The notes under the pieces are model-generated. The model had not been told where the DNA came from and did no database searches. It was given only the letters and a program-made list of their open reading frames with translations. Both the position numbers and the translations under genes were made by a program. 64,000 nucleotides of DNA from JAXLWB01 sp046328715 (GTDB lineage Bacteria; Chloroflexota; Anaerolineae; Caldilineales; Caldilineaceae), in the NCBI GenBank assembly GCA_046328715.1, contig JAXLWB010000018.1, positions 106,517-170,516 on the forward strand, written 5' to 3'. Of the stretch, positions 25,673 to 34,381 are shown in pieces. The first letter of the stretch is position 1; every line of letters starts with the position of its first letter.

Positions 25673-26197
25673 ATGAGCGAGGAAAAGAGAACAAAACATC
25701 TACCAGACATTCTCTACTACCGGGCCATGGAATCCCATGACGCGTTCACAGTGGGGCATCTGACCACAACTGTCTTTTGCGAGGCGGTGATCACCCACTT
25801 TGACGCCGAAGGGATCGCCGACATGCTTCACTATTTCAGCCCAGAGAACTACGTCTGGCGCTTGCATAACGGCTACTTTACCCTGGTAGCCGAGTTGAAT
25901 GACAAAATGGTGGGCATGATCGAAGTGCGCCTGGACAATCACATCACCCTGCTTTTTGTGGATAGCACGGCCCAAGGAAGAGGCATCGGGCGCAAATTGA
26001 TCGAACTTGCGATTCGTGAATCAAGCGCCCGTCACCCTGAATTGCGGGAGATGACGGTTCATGCCACGCCGAACGCCGTTGGTTTTTACCGAACCGTTGG
26101 CTTTCAACCGCTCTCAGGAGAACATCACGAACGGGGCATGCGCTTCTGGCCGATGGTGTTGCAGATCGACCAGTTTCATGCAAACAAAGAGGAATAG
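25673..26197 (+). CDS. GNAT-family N-acetyltransferase
   Basis: A 174-aa GNAT protein. The acetyl-CoA site is visible as LFVDSTAQGRGIGRKLIELAI (about residues 98-118; Q/R-x-x-G-x-G pattern), followed by VHATPNAVGFYRTVGFQ, the usual substrate-side helix. The ribosome-binding site AGGGG is close to the ATG at 25673. The acceptor is unknown. It converges on the TrkA gene at 26327, with a word palindrome between them. Confidence 0.88.
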   Translation: MSEEKRTKHLPDILYYRAMESHDAFTVGHLTTTVFCEAVITHFDAEGIADMLHYFSPENYVWRLHNGYFTLVAELNDKMVGMIEVRLDNHITLLFVDSTAQGRGIGRKLIELAIRESSARHPELREMTVHATPNAVGFYRTVGFQPLSGEHHERGMRFWPMVLQIDQFHANKEE

Positions 26198-26207
26198 GGT
26201 CGAAATA

Positions 26208-26277
26208 TCGAGGTACTTCAAAGTAATGGGTTATTGGTGATTACGAAGTTACCCCATTACCCATTACATGGCCTCGA
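26208..26277. repeat. Word palindrome (GTAATGGG words) with an outer TCGAGG/CCTCGA stem
   Basis: GTAATGGGTTATTGG (26223-26237) pairs with CCCCATTACCCATTAC (26252-26267), enclosed by TCGAGG (26208-26213) and CCTCGA (26272-26277). It begins 10 bp after the GNAT stop codon. Confidence 0.75.
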
Positions 26278-26326
26278 CGCCGCCTCTTGCTAACACGCAG
26301 GTTTCTGACTCGCCACCCGCCACCTG

Positions 26327-26746
26327 CTACTTTTGCACCTTCACATCCATCTCGCCGAGGATCAGTTGTGCCATCAGGTCGGCCTGGTTGATGGCCACAT
26401 CGACGCCCATCTGTGGGGTGTACATCCAGGCATTTTTGGGATTGTTGACTCGTGCGATCGTGCGAGGCGTCTCAAAGGCAAAGCGAGCCAGACTCGTCAC
26501 GACCAGGTTCACTTCGTCTCGCCCTGTGACGGCTGCCACAACGTGGGCCTGACGGATACCGGCACTTTCAAGCACACTGATTTCGGTGCCACTGCCGATC
26601 ACGATGGCATCGCTGGCCACCTCCCTTTGCAGGCGCGTTCGTTTGTTGGCTTCAATTTCAATCACTTTGACCTGATGTTTGGCAGCGAGCAGAAGGGAAG
26701 CCACTCTGGCACCGACCTTGCCACCACCCACCACGATGACGTTCAT
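26327..26746 (-). CDS. TrkA-N (RCK) nucleotide-binding protein, single domain
   Basis: A 139-aa Rossmann protein that starts MNVIVVGGGKVGARVASLLL with the dinucleotide glycine motif, an acidic VIEIE strand end and the VVAAVTGRDEVNLVV segment of RCK domains. It has no TrkA-C domain. The ATG at 26746 follows GGGGTG; upstream in-frame codons lie in the palindrome. Such proteins gate Trk/Ktr K+ channels from the cytoplasm. With the next gene (26856-27515) it forms a pair of gating subunits, but no TrkH/KtrB membrane subunit is in the window. Confidence 0.87.
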   Translation of the reverse strand: MNVIVVGGGKVGARVASLLLAAKHQVKVIEIEANKRTRLQREVASDAIVIGSGTEISVLESAGIRQAHVVAAVTGRDEVNLVVTSLARFAFETPRTIARVNNPKNAWMYTPQMGVDVAINQADLMAQLILGEMDVKVQK

Positions 26747-26767
26747 ATTCACCCCGCTATTCTCAAA

Positions 26768-26822
26768 CCCCAGCCTCCCCCTCCCCGCCCCAAAGGCACC
26801 CGTGGGAAGAGTTAGGCTGGGG
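26768..26822. repeat. Inverted repeat CCCCAGCCT...AGGCTGGGG between the two TrkA genes
   Basis: The 9-bp arms 26768-26776 and 26814-26822 enclose C-rich words (CTCCCCCTCCCCGCCCC). It is of the same kind as 17691-17817 and 37033-37110. Confidence 0.65.
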
Positions 26823-26855
26823 TGGCTTGGCATTAACCGACAACAGGATTTCTTT

Positions 26856-27515
26856 TCAGCCAGTTACTTCGTGTCCTAAAATTGACTTTAATCGTTCTGT
26901 CGATGAGTTCAACACACTTAGATAAAGTTGGTCGCCTCTTTGCAATCGAGTGCCCAAGGTGGGAAGCGACATTTTGCCAGATCGAGTCAATGCGACTATG
27001 TGGATCTCGCCGGGCACAACTAATTCATGCAGGCTGCGACCGACTAACATTTCAGGAATTTCCACATCCATGATTTCCACTTCGCCATTGCCCAACGAGG
27101 CAACTGCCTCCAGTGGCGAGTAACAGAGCAGCTCCGCCGCCCGATTGACACCCCAAATAGCTGGCGTCACTGCGTTTAGCCCCAACTGGCGGCAGAGATC
27201 GGCTTTGAGCGGGTCGTAAATACGGGCAATGACATGCGGAACCCGAAACACTTCACGCGCAATGCGGGCTGTGACAAAGTTCACTTCGTCGCTTGGCGTC
27301 GTGGCGGCCAAACCGTCGGCCCGTTCGATCCCAGCCGCAAGCAGCACCTCTCGATCAAAGCCAATGCCTTCAGTTTTGTTGCCTTTGAAACTTGATCCCA
27401 AACGGCCAAAATTGTCAGGGTCCTGGTCTACTACTGTGATCTCATGACCAATTTGATCTAGTTTTTGCGCTAACCCAGCTCCCCAACGTCCACATCCAAC
27501 AATAATAATTCGCAT
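26856..27515 (-). CDS. TrkA-type potassium-channel gating protein with RCK N and C domains
   Basis: A 220-aa protein. The N-terminal RCK domain starts MRIIIVGCGRWGAGLAQKL (glycine motif) with VVDQD as the ribose-binding acid, and contains TPSDEVNFVTARIAREVF. Residues about 140-215 form a TrkA-C domain (EIMDVEIPEMLVGRSLHEL ... LPTLGTRLQRGDQLYLSV). GGAG lies 7 nt upstream of ATG 27515. It is a complete Ktr/Trk regulatory subunit, upstream of and likely co-transcribed with the single-domain protein at 26327. Confidence 0.9.
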   Translation of the reverse strand: MRIIIVGCGRWGAGLAQKLDQIGHEITVVDQDPDNFGRLGSSFKGNKTEGIGFDREVLLAAGIERADGLAATTPSDEVNFVTARIAREVFRVPHVIARIYDPLKADLCRQLGLNAVTPAIWGVNRAAELLCYSPLEAVASLGNGEVEIMDVEIPEMLVGRSLHELVVPGEIHIVALTRSGKMSLPTLGTRLQRGDQLYLSVLNSSTERLKSILGHEVTG

Positions 27516-27567
27516 AACATTCTCCATCGAAACAGCTTACCGATCTCCAGATACATTGGTCACATTG

Positions 27568-27628
27568 GTTTGAAACGTGATGCTTGAAGTGTGATCGAAA
27601 ATTCACGCATCACGTTTTACGTCAAACC
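27568..27628. repeat. Word palindrome (AACGTGAT / ATCACGTT words), copy 2 of the ACGT family
   Basis: GGTTTGAAACGTGATGC on the left pairs with a right arm (27601-27628) ending ACGTCAAACC. The words match 12961-13000 and 30632-30694. It lies between the P-type ATPase stop and the TrkA gene. Confidence 0.8.
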
Positions 27629-27663
27629 GTATGAGCAATCCACCCCAAAATCAATGATTTTTC

Positions 27664-30546
27664 CTACGCTCCAGCATGTCGTCGCACCCAAGCTTTGCGC
27701 AGTTCATCCAAGATCAAGAGCGACGGCGTCCAGGCAAAGAGAAAGAGCCAATTGCCGAAACTAAAAGCAGCGGTTCCAAAGATCCACTGTAGTGGCGGCA
27801 GATAGATAATGGCCGAGACAATCAACAATTCAGTGGCGATCCCGATCCAGATCAGCGGGTTATTGAAGAGCCCAAAGCGCAGGATCGAGATTCGCTCGGT
27901 TCGTTGTGCCAACAGGTTACCGATCTGAGTTGTTACAATCGCGCCCAAAGTCATCGCCGTAGCCGATTGATAGAGCCAACCACTGCTTGGCAAATCGAAC
28001 CATTGCCCCCAGTAGCCCTGACTCCAATATTGAAAATAGAACGCCGCCATTGCGGCTAGGCTCTGAACCAGTCCTAAGAATGGATAGGCCCGCAACAACA
28101 GGCCAATCGTGATCATATGATCGCTCAATTTGCGCGGTGGACGCTCCATCACGCCTGGCTCTGGCGGTTCTGCGCCGAGCGCCAGAGCGGGAACTAAGTC
28201 CGTACCCAGATCAACCGAGAGAATCTGCATTACCGTCAGCGCCAACGGAATGCGGCCGGCAGTGAGCACAAAGGCAATAAACGGAATCGCTTCTGGTGTA
28301 TTGCTGGTAAAAATGTAGGTGATAAACTTCTTGATGTTAGAATAGACCGCTCGCCCTTCTTCCACCGCATTGACAATCGAGGCAAAATTATCATCGGTCA
28401 GGATCATATCTGCCGACTCCTTGGCCACATCTGTCCCAGCCAGCCCCATCGCCACGCCGATGTCCGCCTTTTTGAGCGCAGGCGCATCGTTGACGCCATC
28501 GCCCGTTACCGCTACGACATGGCCCAAACCCTGTAAAGCTGCAACTACACGAAGCTTGTCTTCAGGCGATACACGAGCGAAGATCACTTCTGCTTGCAGC
28601 GATTCCTTCAACTGAGCATCGCTGAGACTATTGAGTTCCAAACCAGAGATGATATGAACCTGATCGCCGCGCACAATACCCACGCGACGGGCGATGCTTT
28701 CGGCGGTCAGCCCGTAATCGCCAGTGATCATCACAATGCGAATGCCCGCCTGGTGGCAGGTCTTTACTGCTGCCGCCACTTCAGGTCGCGGCGGATCCAT
28801 CATGGCCACCAATCCCAACAAAGTGAGGTCGCGCTCAACCGTATCGACCGTCAGCCCACCATCTACCACCGGGCGTCCATGCGTAAATTTATGTTGTGCC
28901 ACGGCCAAAACACGCAGGCCGTTGCGGGCAAAATCATCGTTTGCCGCCAAACAGGCAGCACGTGCGGCCTCATCCAGTGAAAGCTCTTGGCCATCCACCA
29001 GAGTTCGGTTACAGAGTGCCAGCACTTCTTTTGGTGCCCCCTTGACCAACGCAAGTGAAGTTCGTAATTCATCATCAGGTTCGACCTGACTCAAAGGTCG
29101 CAGGGTGGCTGGCGTCATAGCATGGACAGTGCTCATCCGTTTGCGGCGTGAGTCAAAGGGCAGTTCACGAATACGCGGCAGGTCACGACTGGCCTGTTCG
29201 AGGTCGATGCCGGCCTTGGCCGCAGCCACAATCAACGCTGCCTCGGTTGGATCGCCCAGTATCGACCAGGAAGTGTGGGTATCGTTGGGTCGCAGCAAGC
29301 GGGCATTGTTGCAGAGGGTTGCAGCAATCAGCAGTTGCCGCAGATCGTCGCAGGTGGACAGATCAACCCGCTGATCGTTCAGCAGAATTTTACCCTCGGG
29401 TACATAGCCGACACCACTCACCCGATATGGTTTTCCTGCCTGCCAAAGGTTGCAAACGGTCATCTCATTCTGAGTGAGTGTTCCAGTTTTATCGGTACAG
29501 ATGACACTAGTGCAGCCCAATGTCTCCACCGCCGAGAGCCGTTTGATGAGAGCATTGCGTTTGGCCATCCGTTGTGTACCCATGGCCAACGCCAGGGTAA
29601 CGGTCGGCAGTAGCCCTTCCGGCACAAAAGCAACGATCATACCCATCGCAAAGATGAAGCCTTCAACCAGATTGAGCACTTTCATCAGCAATGCCAACGC
29701 AAAAAAGAGCAGCCCTGCCACCAAGGCCACGACGGTGACAATGCGCGTGACGTGGCTCATCTCCAGTTGCAAAGGACTGAGTTCATCGCCCACACTCTGT
29801 GTGAGTTGGGCGATTTTGCCGAACTCGGTCTGCATACCTGTGGCAAAGACAACTGCACGCGCAGTCCCAGCAGCCACATTGGTCCCGGCAAAGATGAGGT
29901 TTGGAATTTCGGCGCGTGTCAGATTGGCGAGCAACACCGCCTCGCACGTCTTGCGCACAGGATGAGATTCGCCGGAGAGGGTAGACTGATCGACGCGCAG
30001 ATCAGACTCTTCGATCAGCCGGGCGTCAGCAGAGATGCGGTCTCCCTCGGCTAACAACATCAGGTCGCCAGGGACAAGTTCCTCCGCCGGGATGAGTAGC
30101 TCGCTGCCGCCGCGCACGACGCGCACATTGTGGGGCAACATTTTACGCAGCGCTTCGGTGGCCTTCTCTGCCTTGTATTCCTGCCAAAAGCTGAAGGCAC
30201 CGTTGATCAAATTCACTGCCCAAATTGCTACGGCCAACTGCGGCATCTGGGCCACCAAGGCCAACAACCCTCCTACCCAAAGCAACAGCGCCATGGTATG
30301 ACCAAAATTGGCTAATAGGCGCAGATAGAGCGGTTGTCCTTTCGCCTCTTGCAAACGATTGGGGCCGACACTCTGCAAGCGGCGAATAGCTTCGTCTGCC
30401 GTAATTCCTTGAACAGAAGTGTGTAAAAATGGATAAACTTCAGCAACTGGCAAACGAGGCAGAAGCACATCATCTTGTGGGGCAAGTTCTGCGTGGGAGG
30501 CTGTGGGAGCGGGGACGACACCTGCAGAACGAATCGATTCAGCCAT
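27664..30546 (-). CDS. P-type cation-transporting ATPase, type IIC-like
   Basis: A 960-aa ion pump. The phosphorylation motif is CTDKTGTLTQNEMTV, the TGES actuator motif appears as TLSGESHPVRK, the nucleotide domain has KGAPKEVL, and the hinge is TGDGVNDAPALKKADIG. The TM4 region reads FVPEGLLPTVTLALA with RMAKRNALIKRLSAVETLG behind it, which resembles Na+/K+-ATPase-type (IIC) pumps more than Ca2+ pumps of type IIA (PEGLP). About ten membrane helices and no heavy-metal domain are seen. It lies upstream of two TrkA gating proteins on the same strand, so alkali-cation homeostasis is a reasonable guess. The ion is not proven. Confidence 0.9.
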   Translation of the reverse strand: MAESIRSAGVVPAPTASHAELAPQDDVLLPRLPVAEVYPFLHTSVQGITADEAIRRLQSVGPNRLQEAKGQPLYLRLLANFGHTMALLLWVGGLLALVAQMPQLAVAIWAVNLINGAFSFWQEYKAEKATEALRKMLPHNVRVVRGGSELLIPAEELVPGDLMLLAEGDRISADARLIEESDLRVDQSTLSGESHPVRKTCEAVLLANLTRAEIPNLIFAGTNVAAGTARAVVFATGMQTEFGKIAQLTQSVGDELSPLQLEMSHVTRIVTVVALVAGLLFFALALLMKVLNLVEGFIFAMGMIVAFVPEGLLPTVTLALAMGTQRMAKRNALIKRLSAVETLGCTSVICTDKTGTLTQNEMTVCNLWQAGKPYRVSGVGYVPEGKILLNDQRVDLSTCDDLRQLLIAATLCNNARLLRPNDTHTSWSILGDPTEAALIVAAAKAGIDLEQASRDLPRIRELPFDSRRKRMSTVHAMTPATLRPLSQVEPDDELRTSLALVKGAPKEVLALCNRTLVDGQELSLDEAARAACLAANDDFARNGLRVLAVAQHKFTHGRPVVDGGLTVDTVERDLTLLGLVAMMDPPRPEVAAAVKTCHQAGIRIVMITGDYGLTAESIARRVGIVRGDQVHIISGLELNSLSDAQLKESLQAEVIFARVSPEDKLRVVAALQGLGHVVAVTGDGVNDAPALKKADIGVAMGLAGTDVAKESADMILTDDNFASIVNAVEEGRAVYSNIKKFITYIFTSNTPEAIPFIAFVLTAGRIPLALTVMQILSVDLGTDLVPALALGAEPPEPGVMERPPRKLSDHMITIGLLLRAYPFLGLVQSLAAMAAFYFQYWSQGYWGQWFDLPSSGWLYQSATAMTLGAIVTTQIGNLLAQRTERISILRFGLFNNPLIWIGIATELLIVSAIIYLPPLQWIFGTAAFSFGNWLFLFAWTPSLLILDELRKAWVRRHAGA

Positions 30547-30631
30547 GTTACTTCACATTCAAATGACTGGCATGTTCGTCGCTGCGGCGAAGTGTGGGTA
30601 AGCACGATGCCGATCATTTTATAAATAGATT

Positions 30632-30694
30632 TGAAACGTGATACGTGATACGTGAATTTTCGACAGCACTTCACGCATCACGCATCCCGTTTCA
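30632..30694. repeat. Word palindrome (ACGTGAT tandem words), 25-bp arms
   Basis: TGAAACGTGATACGTGAT... (30632-30656, with ATACGTG repeated) pairs with 30670-30694 over 25 positions with 3 mismatches. Copy 3 of the ACGT word family. Confidence 0.88.
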
Positions 30695-30730
30695 GCAGCA
30701 AACTGGGCGAACACTCCAGAAGCCAATCTT

Positions 30731-31675
30731 TCACTTATGCCGTACCACCTCAACCGAACAGTGGGCACGGGTTGCGATGGCATTAGAGACGCTGCCCAAC
30801 ATAAAACGCTCAAAGCGGCTCAAACCGCGCGCACCGACAAAGATACAATCAGCATTCCAGGCGCTCGCTTCATCGACCAAAATGTCCTTGGGGCTACCAT
30901 GTTGAATCGTAACCTCAACGGCAAGCCCAGCAGCAGTCAAACGCTCGGCAGCCTTCCGGGCGGCCATTTCGACCCAATCGGAGGCACTTTGGAAGCTCTC
31001 ATCGGGTGGCGCGCCGGTGGACCAGGTGATGTATCCAGGAATGCGCCAAGGCAATACGGTAGCCACGACATCATCGACTGCGACGACAACTCGCGCCTGT
31101 GTCCCGGCTGGCCAACTGCGTCCTGCCACCTCCTCAACCGCATTCTCCGCATGTTCTGAACCATCGTAGCCGATCATCAGGCGAATGGGGGCAGTCACAT
31201 CGGCATGGATTGTACGACCAATGCGTACCGTGCAGTGAGCGTTGGCGGCCACAGTCTGTGAGACACTACCAATCAACGCCCGTTGAAAGGCGGTGCGCCC
31301 ATGCGAACCGAGCACGATCAAGTCGGCGTGCATATCCTCGGCCTTTTTGACCAAGGCCCAAGCAGGCGAATCGGTGCAGCCTTCTGTATGAACGATCCAT
31401 TCGGGGAAGAGATGGCGTAAGCGTTGGGCACCTTCTGCAGTCAATACCAACGAGTTTTCAAGCGATTCTTTGGCGCGTTGGCGGGCTGCCACCACAGCAG
31501 GAGGGCTTTTTTCTGGCAGCAAATCGAGTGTCGTTTCGTCGTCCGGAGGCAGCCAGACATCGGCCACGGTCAGAACCGTCACATCGACATCCACTCCAAG
31601 TCCAGCGTACTGCAAATCAGTCAATGACGCCATCGAACTGGGTGATCCATCGTAGCCTACAATTATTTTACGCAC
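30731..31675 (-). CDS. Tandem universal stress protein (two UspA domains)
   Basis: A 314-aa protein of two UspA units. Unit 1 starts RKIIVGYDGSPSSMASL and ends with GSHGRTAFQRALIGSVSQTV; unit 2 starts IRLMIGYDGSEHAENAV and ends with GARGLSRFERFMLGSVSNAI. Both keep G-2x-G-9x-GS-like ATP-binding signatures. The GTG start at 31675 has AAGGAGG 5 nt upstream, one of the best ribosome-binding sites here. An IS element is inserted 40 bp upstream of this start, so the native promoter has been moved away by 1.4 kb and expression is probably altered. Confidence 0.92.
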   Translation of the reverse strand: MRKIIVGYDGSPSSMASLTDLQYAGLGVDVDVTVLTVADVWLPPDDETTLDLLPEKSPPAVVAARQRAKESLENSLVLTAEGAQRLRHLFPEWIVHTEGCTDSPAWALVKKAEDMHADLIVLGSHGRTAFQRALIGSVSQTVAANAHCTVRIGRTIHADVTAPIRLMIGYDGSEHAENAVEEVAGRSWPAGTQARVVVAVDDVVATVLPWRIPGYITWSTGAPPDESFQSASDWVEMAARKAAERLTAAGLAVEVTIQHGSPKDILVDEASAWNADCIFVGARGLSRFERFMLGSVSNAIATRAHCSVEVVRHK

Positions 31676-31723
31676 GGTTACCTCCTTGTTGATAGAACGC
31701 TGCGACTTGCTTTGACTTTAGCT

Positions 31724-33156
31724 CATCAGTAACAAATTAAGCATTTACAGAGGTTGTCAAATCTGGGGAGAGCAGACAAGCCTGTAAAATGAAAGGATGA
31801 GCGAACCAGAAAAAGAAAATAAAACTAAAAAAGCAAGCAGTGTGCGACACACGCGAGCGGTTCAGCGTGATCGGAGCAAACGGTTGAGCAGCGAATTGCC
31901 AGATGAACAAGTGGTAGAACGGCTCCACGCGATTGTGCATCCAGCGACCCTGGCGCAAATCGCTGTATACGAAGCGCTTGGGCTGCGTGCCCGCATCCTG
32001 ACGTTACCCGTGATGATGGCCTTAGTATTGAGTCTGCTCTGGCAGCAAACCGGCAGCATCTGCGAAATGGTGCGACTGGTGCACGAAGAATGTGTTTTGT
32101 GGGTCGCCCCCTTACAAGGCTTAACGCAACAAGCACTCTCGACTCGCTTGCGTATGTTGCCAGCAGAGTTGTTTCTGCAAGTTCTGCTTGAGCTATTGCC
32201 TGGACTGGCAAAACGCAGTTTGGAACGCAGCCGCCCCTTACCCGCTGAACTTGCCTGGGCGAAAAGGCAATACACTCAGGTTTGCGCCTGCGATGGCTCA
32301 ACTCTGGATGCACTCTTGTGCAAGGTCGGGTTGCTGCAGGAGAATGAAAAGAATCCATTGGCGGGACGCATGTTAGCGATTCTGGATATCGTCACTCGCC
32401 TGCCTACCCAGGTTTGGTATGAAGAAGATGCACAAGCGCATGACCAAAGCTTTCTCGACAAAGTGCGCTCCCATCTGCTCACAGGCAGCCTGCTCATTTT
32501 CGATTTGGGTTTCACCAACTTCACTTTCTTCCGCCACCTTGGTGAACAAGGTGTCTTTTTCATCACACGTGCCAAGAGCAATCTGGCATTCCAGGGGGAA
32601 TCGTTGCTGCTCAAAACTGCTGTGGTGCATGACCAAATCGGTTGGATTGGACAAGGTGATGACCGCCAGCAAGTGCGCCTGATTCAATTTCTCTATCACG
32701 GCAAGTGGTATCGCTATCTCACCAACGACCTCGATGCATCGCATCTTCCCGTTGAGTATGCCGTGGCTCTTTACTGGCAACGCTGGCGAATTGAAGATGC
32801 CTATGCCATTGTCAAACGCCTGCTCGGTTTAGCTTTCTTTCATTGTTCGGCTCAGAATGCTGTACAAATGCAACTCTGGGCGACCTGGATTCTCTATGCG
32901 GTTCTGGTTGACCTGACTGACCAAGTCGCTCAGCAACTCAACAAACCCTTTGCTCGCATTTCTATGGAGATGGTCTATCGCTCGCTTCCTTTCTTTGCTA
33001 GGACTCATCACAAGGGGAATGCCGACAACCTGATTGATTATCTTGTTGCCAATGTCAAACGCCTGGGCATTCTTAAATCTATCCGTTCTGACCAACCGTC
33101 AACTCTTCTCTCCCTCAAGTTGACAATCGCTCTAAACGCTTAATTTGTCACCAATG
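31724..33156 (+). mobile_element. Complete IS4-family insertion sequence, 1433 bp, with 9-bp target duplication
   Basis: The terminal inverted repeats are CATCAGTAACAAATTAAGC at the left end (from 31724) and CATTGGTGACAAATTAAGC read inward from 33156, matching at 16 of the first 19 positions and continuing to about 23 bp. The element is flanked by exact direct repeats ACTTTAGCT at 31715-31723 and 33157-33165, so the ends are fixed to the base. It contains one transposase gene. The insertion lies between two divergent tandem-usp genes. The intact target duplication suggests a fairly recent event. Confidence 0.95.
31797..33143 (+). CDS. IS4-family transposase
   Basis: A 448-aa DDE transposase. 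Catalytic residues can be placed: the first Asp in CACDGSTLD (about residue 166), the second in LIFDLGFTNF (about 237), and the family-defining Y-2-R-3-E-6-K signature as YWQRWRIEDAYAIVK (about residues 323-337). Length is normal for the family and the frame is intact, so the element may be active. The ATG at 31797 follows AAAGG. Upstream is only the left inverted repeat. Confidence 0.95.
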   Translation: MSEPEKENKTKKASSVRHTRAVQRDRSKRLSSELPDEQVVERLHAIVHPATLAQIAVYEALGLRARILTLPVMMALVLSLLWQQTGSICEMVRLVHEECVLWVAPLQGLTQQALSTRLRMLPAELFLQVLLELLPGLAKRSLERSRPLPAELAWAKRQYTQVCACDGSTLDALLCKVGLLQENEKNPLAGRMLAILDIVTRLPTQVWYEEDAQAHDQSFLDKVRSHLLTGSLLIFDLGFTNFTFFRHLGEQGVFFITRAKSNLAFQGESLLLKTAVVHDQIGWIGQGDDRQQVRLIQFLYHGKWYRYLTNDLDASHLPVEYAVALYWQRWRIEDAYAIVKRLLGLAFFHCSAQNAVQMQLWATWILYAVLVDLTDQVAQQLNKPFARISMEMVYRSLPFFARTHHKGNADNLIDYLVANVKRLGILKSIRSDQPSTLLSLKLTIALNA

Positions 33157-33230
33157 ACTTTAGCTTAAAAACAAACGATGTCAAATAGGAGAAGGGAGAG
33201 TTTTTCTACCCCCTTATGCTGGATCGAAAA

Positions 33231-33246
33231 CTATCCGTTTGACCAG
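33231..33246 (+). promoter_or_regulatory. 16-bp element shared with the region upstream of the usp gene at 11880
   Basis: CTATCCGTTTGACCAG, identical to 11759-11774. A TTGACA lies further down at 33298-33303 without a good -10 at 17 bp. The region between the IS and the usp gene holds no gene. Confidence 0.4.
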
Positions 33247-33418
33247 TACAAAGTCAGGTCGATTGGTAGAAGGAATTTCCTATCATGATAGACTAGATTG
33301 ACAAGTGAGATTATGACTCATGTTACCTGCATAGCTGAACCGACAAGTAAGACTCGACCAACTTTCTCGGTGACATGCATAATGTGAGACTATTATTGGT
33401 ATTGAGCAGAGGAAGGGT

Positions 33419-34324
33419 ATGTTTAGAAAAATTCTGATTCCGTTGGATGGTTCCCCACTTGCTGAACAGACGCTCGCCTTTTTGCCGCGCTTTACCCAAC
33501 CGTTACAAACAGAGTTACTCCTGGTGAGCATTGTACAACCCTGGACTTATACGATGGGTGCGACCGATGCCATGCCGGTTTCAGCGCTCGATAGCTTGAT
33601 CGACAGTTGGAATACGTACTTGCATGAACAAGCGTTGCGACTAACGGGTGCTGGCTTCAATGTACGTACGCAGATTCGCGAAGGGGACACCGCCTTGGAG
33701 ATTCTTTCCTTGGCGGGCAGCGAAGGTGTGGATTTGATCGCCATGAGCACCCATGGGCGTGCGGGGTTAAGTCGAATTGCCCTGGGTAGCATTGCTGAAC
33801 GAGTTTTGCAGGGAGCCACACTTCCCTTGTTGCTGGTGCGCAACCAGAATGTCGGACAAGCCAGCAGCAAAATTCAGCAGATACTGACACCACTGGATGG
33901 CTCAGATTTCGCCGAACAGGCTGTGCCCCTGGCAACCGAAATGGCGAAACAATGTGGCGCTGAACTCACGCTGCTGCGTGTCATTCAAGAGTTAGACGAA
34001 CATAACAAGCGCCTGCTTTTCAAGAGTCAGCAGGAAGCGGATGAGTCGCTGCAGCGAGTAAAAGGACTCACGTCACGCTATCTAGAGCAGGTTGCCTATC
34101 GGCTTTACTCCGACGGCTTCAAGGTTCATTGCGAGATCCTGTCAGGAGAGCCATCTAACACCATTTGTACAACTGCAGAGACATTGCCTGCTGACCTTAT
34201 TGTCATGAGCACCCATGGGCGCAGTGGCGTTGCACGTTGGATGTATGGCAGCGTAGCGAATAAGGTGTTACGCAATGCTCCATGTCCCGTGCTTTTAGTA
34301 CGCAGCAAGCACGACGCGAAGTAG
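33419..34324 (+). CDS. Tandem universal stress protein (two UspA domains)
   Basis: A 301-aa protein of two UspA units. Unit 1 starts RKILIPLDGSPLAEQTL and carries STHGRAGLSRIALGSIAERVL; unit 2 starts QQILTPLDGSDFAEQAV and carries STHGRSGVARWMYGSVANKVL. Both have the ATP-binding G-2x-G-9x-GS signature and resemble the single-domain protein at 11880 more than the tandem protein at 30731. GAGGAAGGG precedes the ATG. Before the IS insertion it was divergent from the gene at 30731 across about 310 bp. Confidence 0.93.
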   Translation: MFRKILIPLDGSPLAEQTLAFLPRFTQPLQTELLLVSIVQPWTYTMGATDAMPVSALDSLIDSWNTYLHEQALRLTGAGFNVRTQIREGDTALEILSLAGSEGVDLIAMSTHGRAGLSRIALGSIAERVLQGATLPLLLVRNQNVGQASSKIQQILTPLDGSDFAEQAVPLATEMAKQCGAELTLLRVIQELDEHNKRLLFKSQQEADESLQRVKGLTSRYLEQVAYRLYSDGFKVHCEILSGEPSNTICTTAETLPADLIVMSTHGRSGVARWMYGSVANKVLRNAPCPVLLVRSKHDAK

Positions 34325-34334
34325 ACGAAGGGAT

Positions 34335-34370
34335 GACAGGATGACAAGATCAACCACTTGTCATCTTGTC
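34335..34370. repeat. Word palindrome (GACAGGATGACAAG words) after the tandem usp gene
   Basis: GACAGGATGACAAG (34335-34348) pairs with 34357-34370 over 14 bp with one mismatch, beginning 10 bp after the usp stop. AGACGA and ACGTCT words extend it to about 34323-34376. Confidence 0.82.
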
Positions 34371-34381
34371 ACGTCTTGCAT

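Noticed and set aside
25525..25740. 72-codon plus-strand frame with a fair ribosome-binding site
   Set aside because: Most of it is a decayed palindrome and it overlaps the GNAT start; the sequence is not protein-like.
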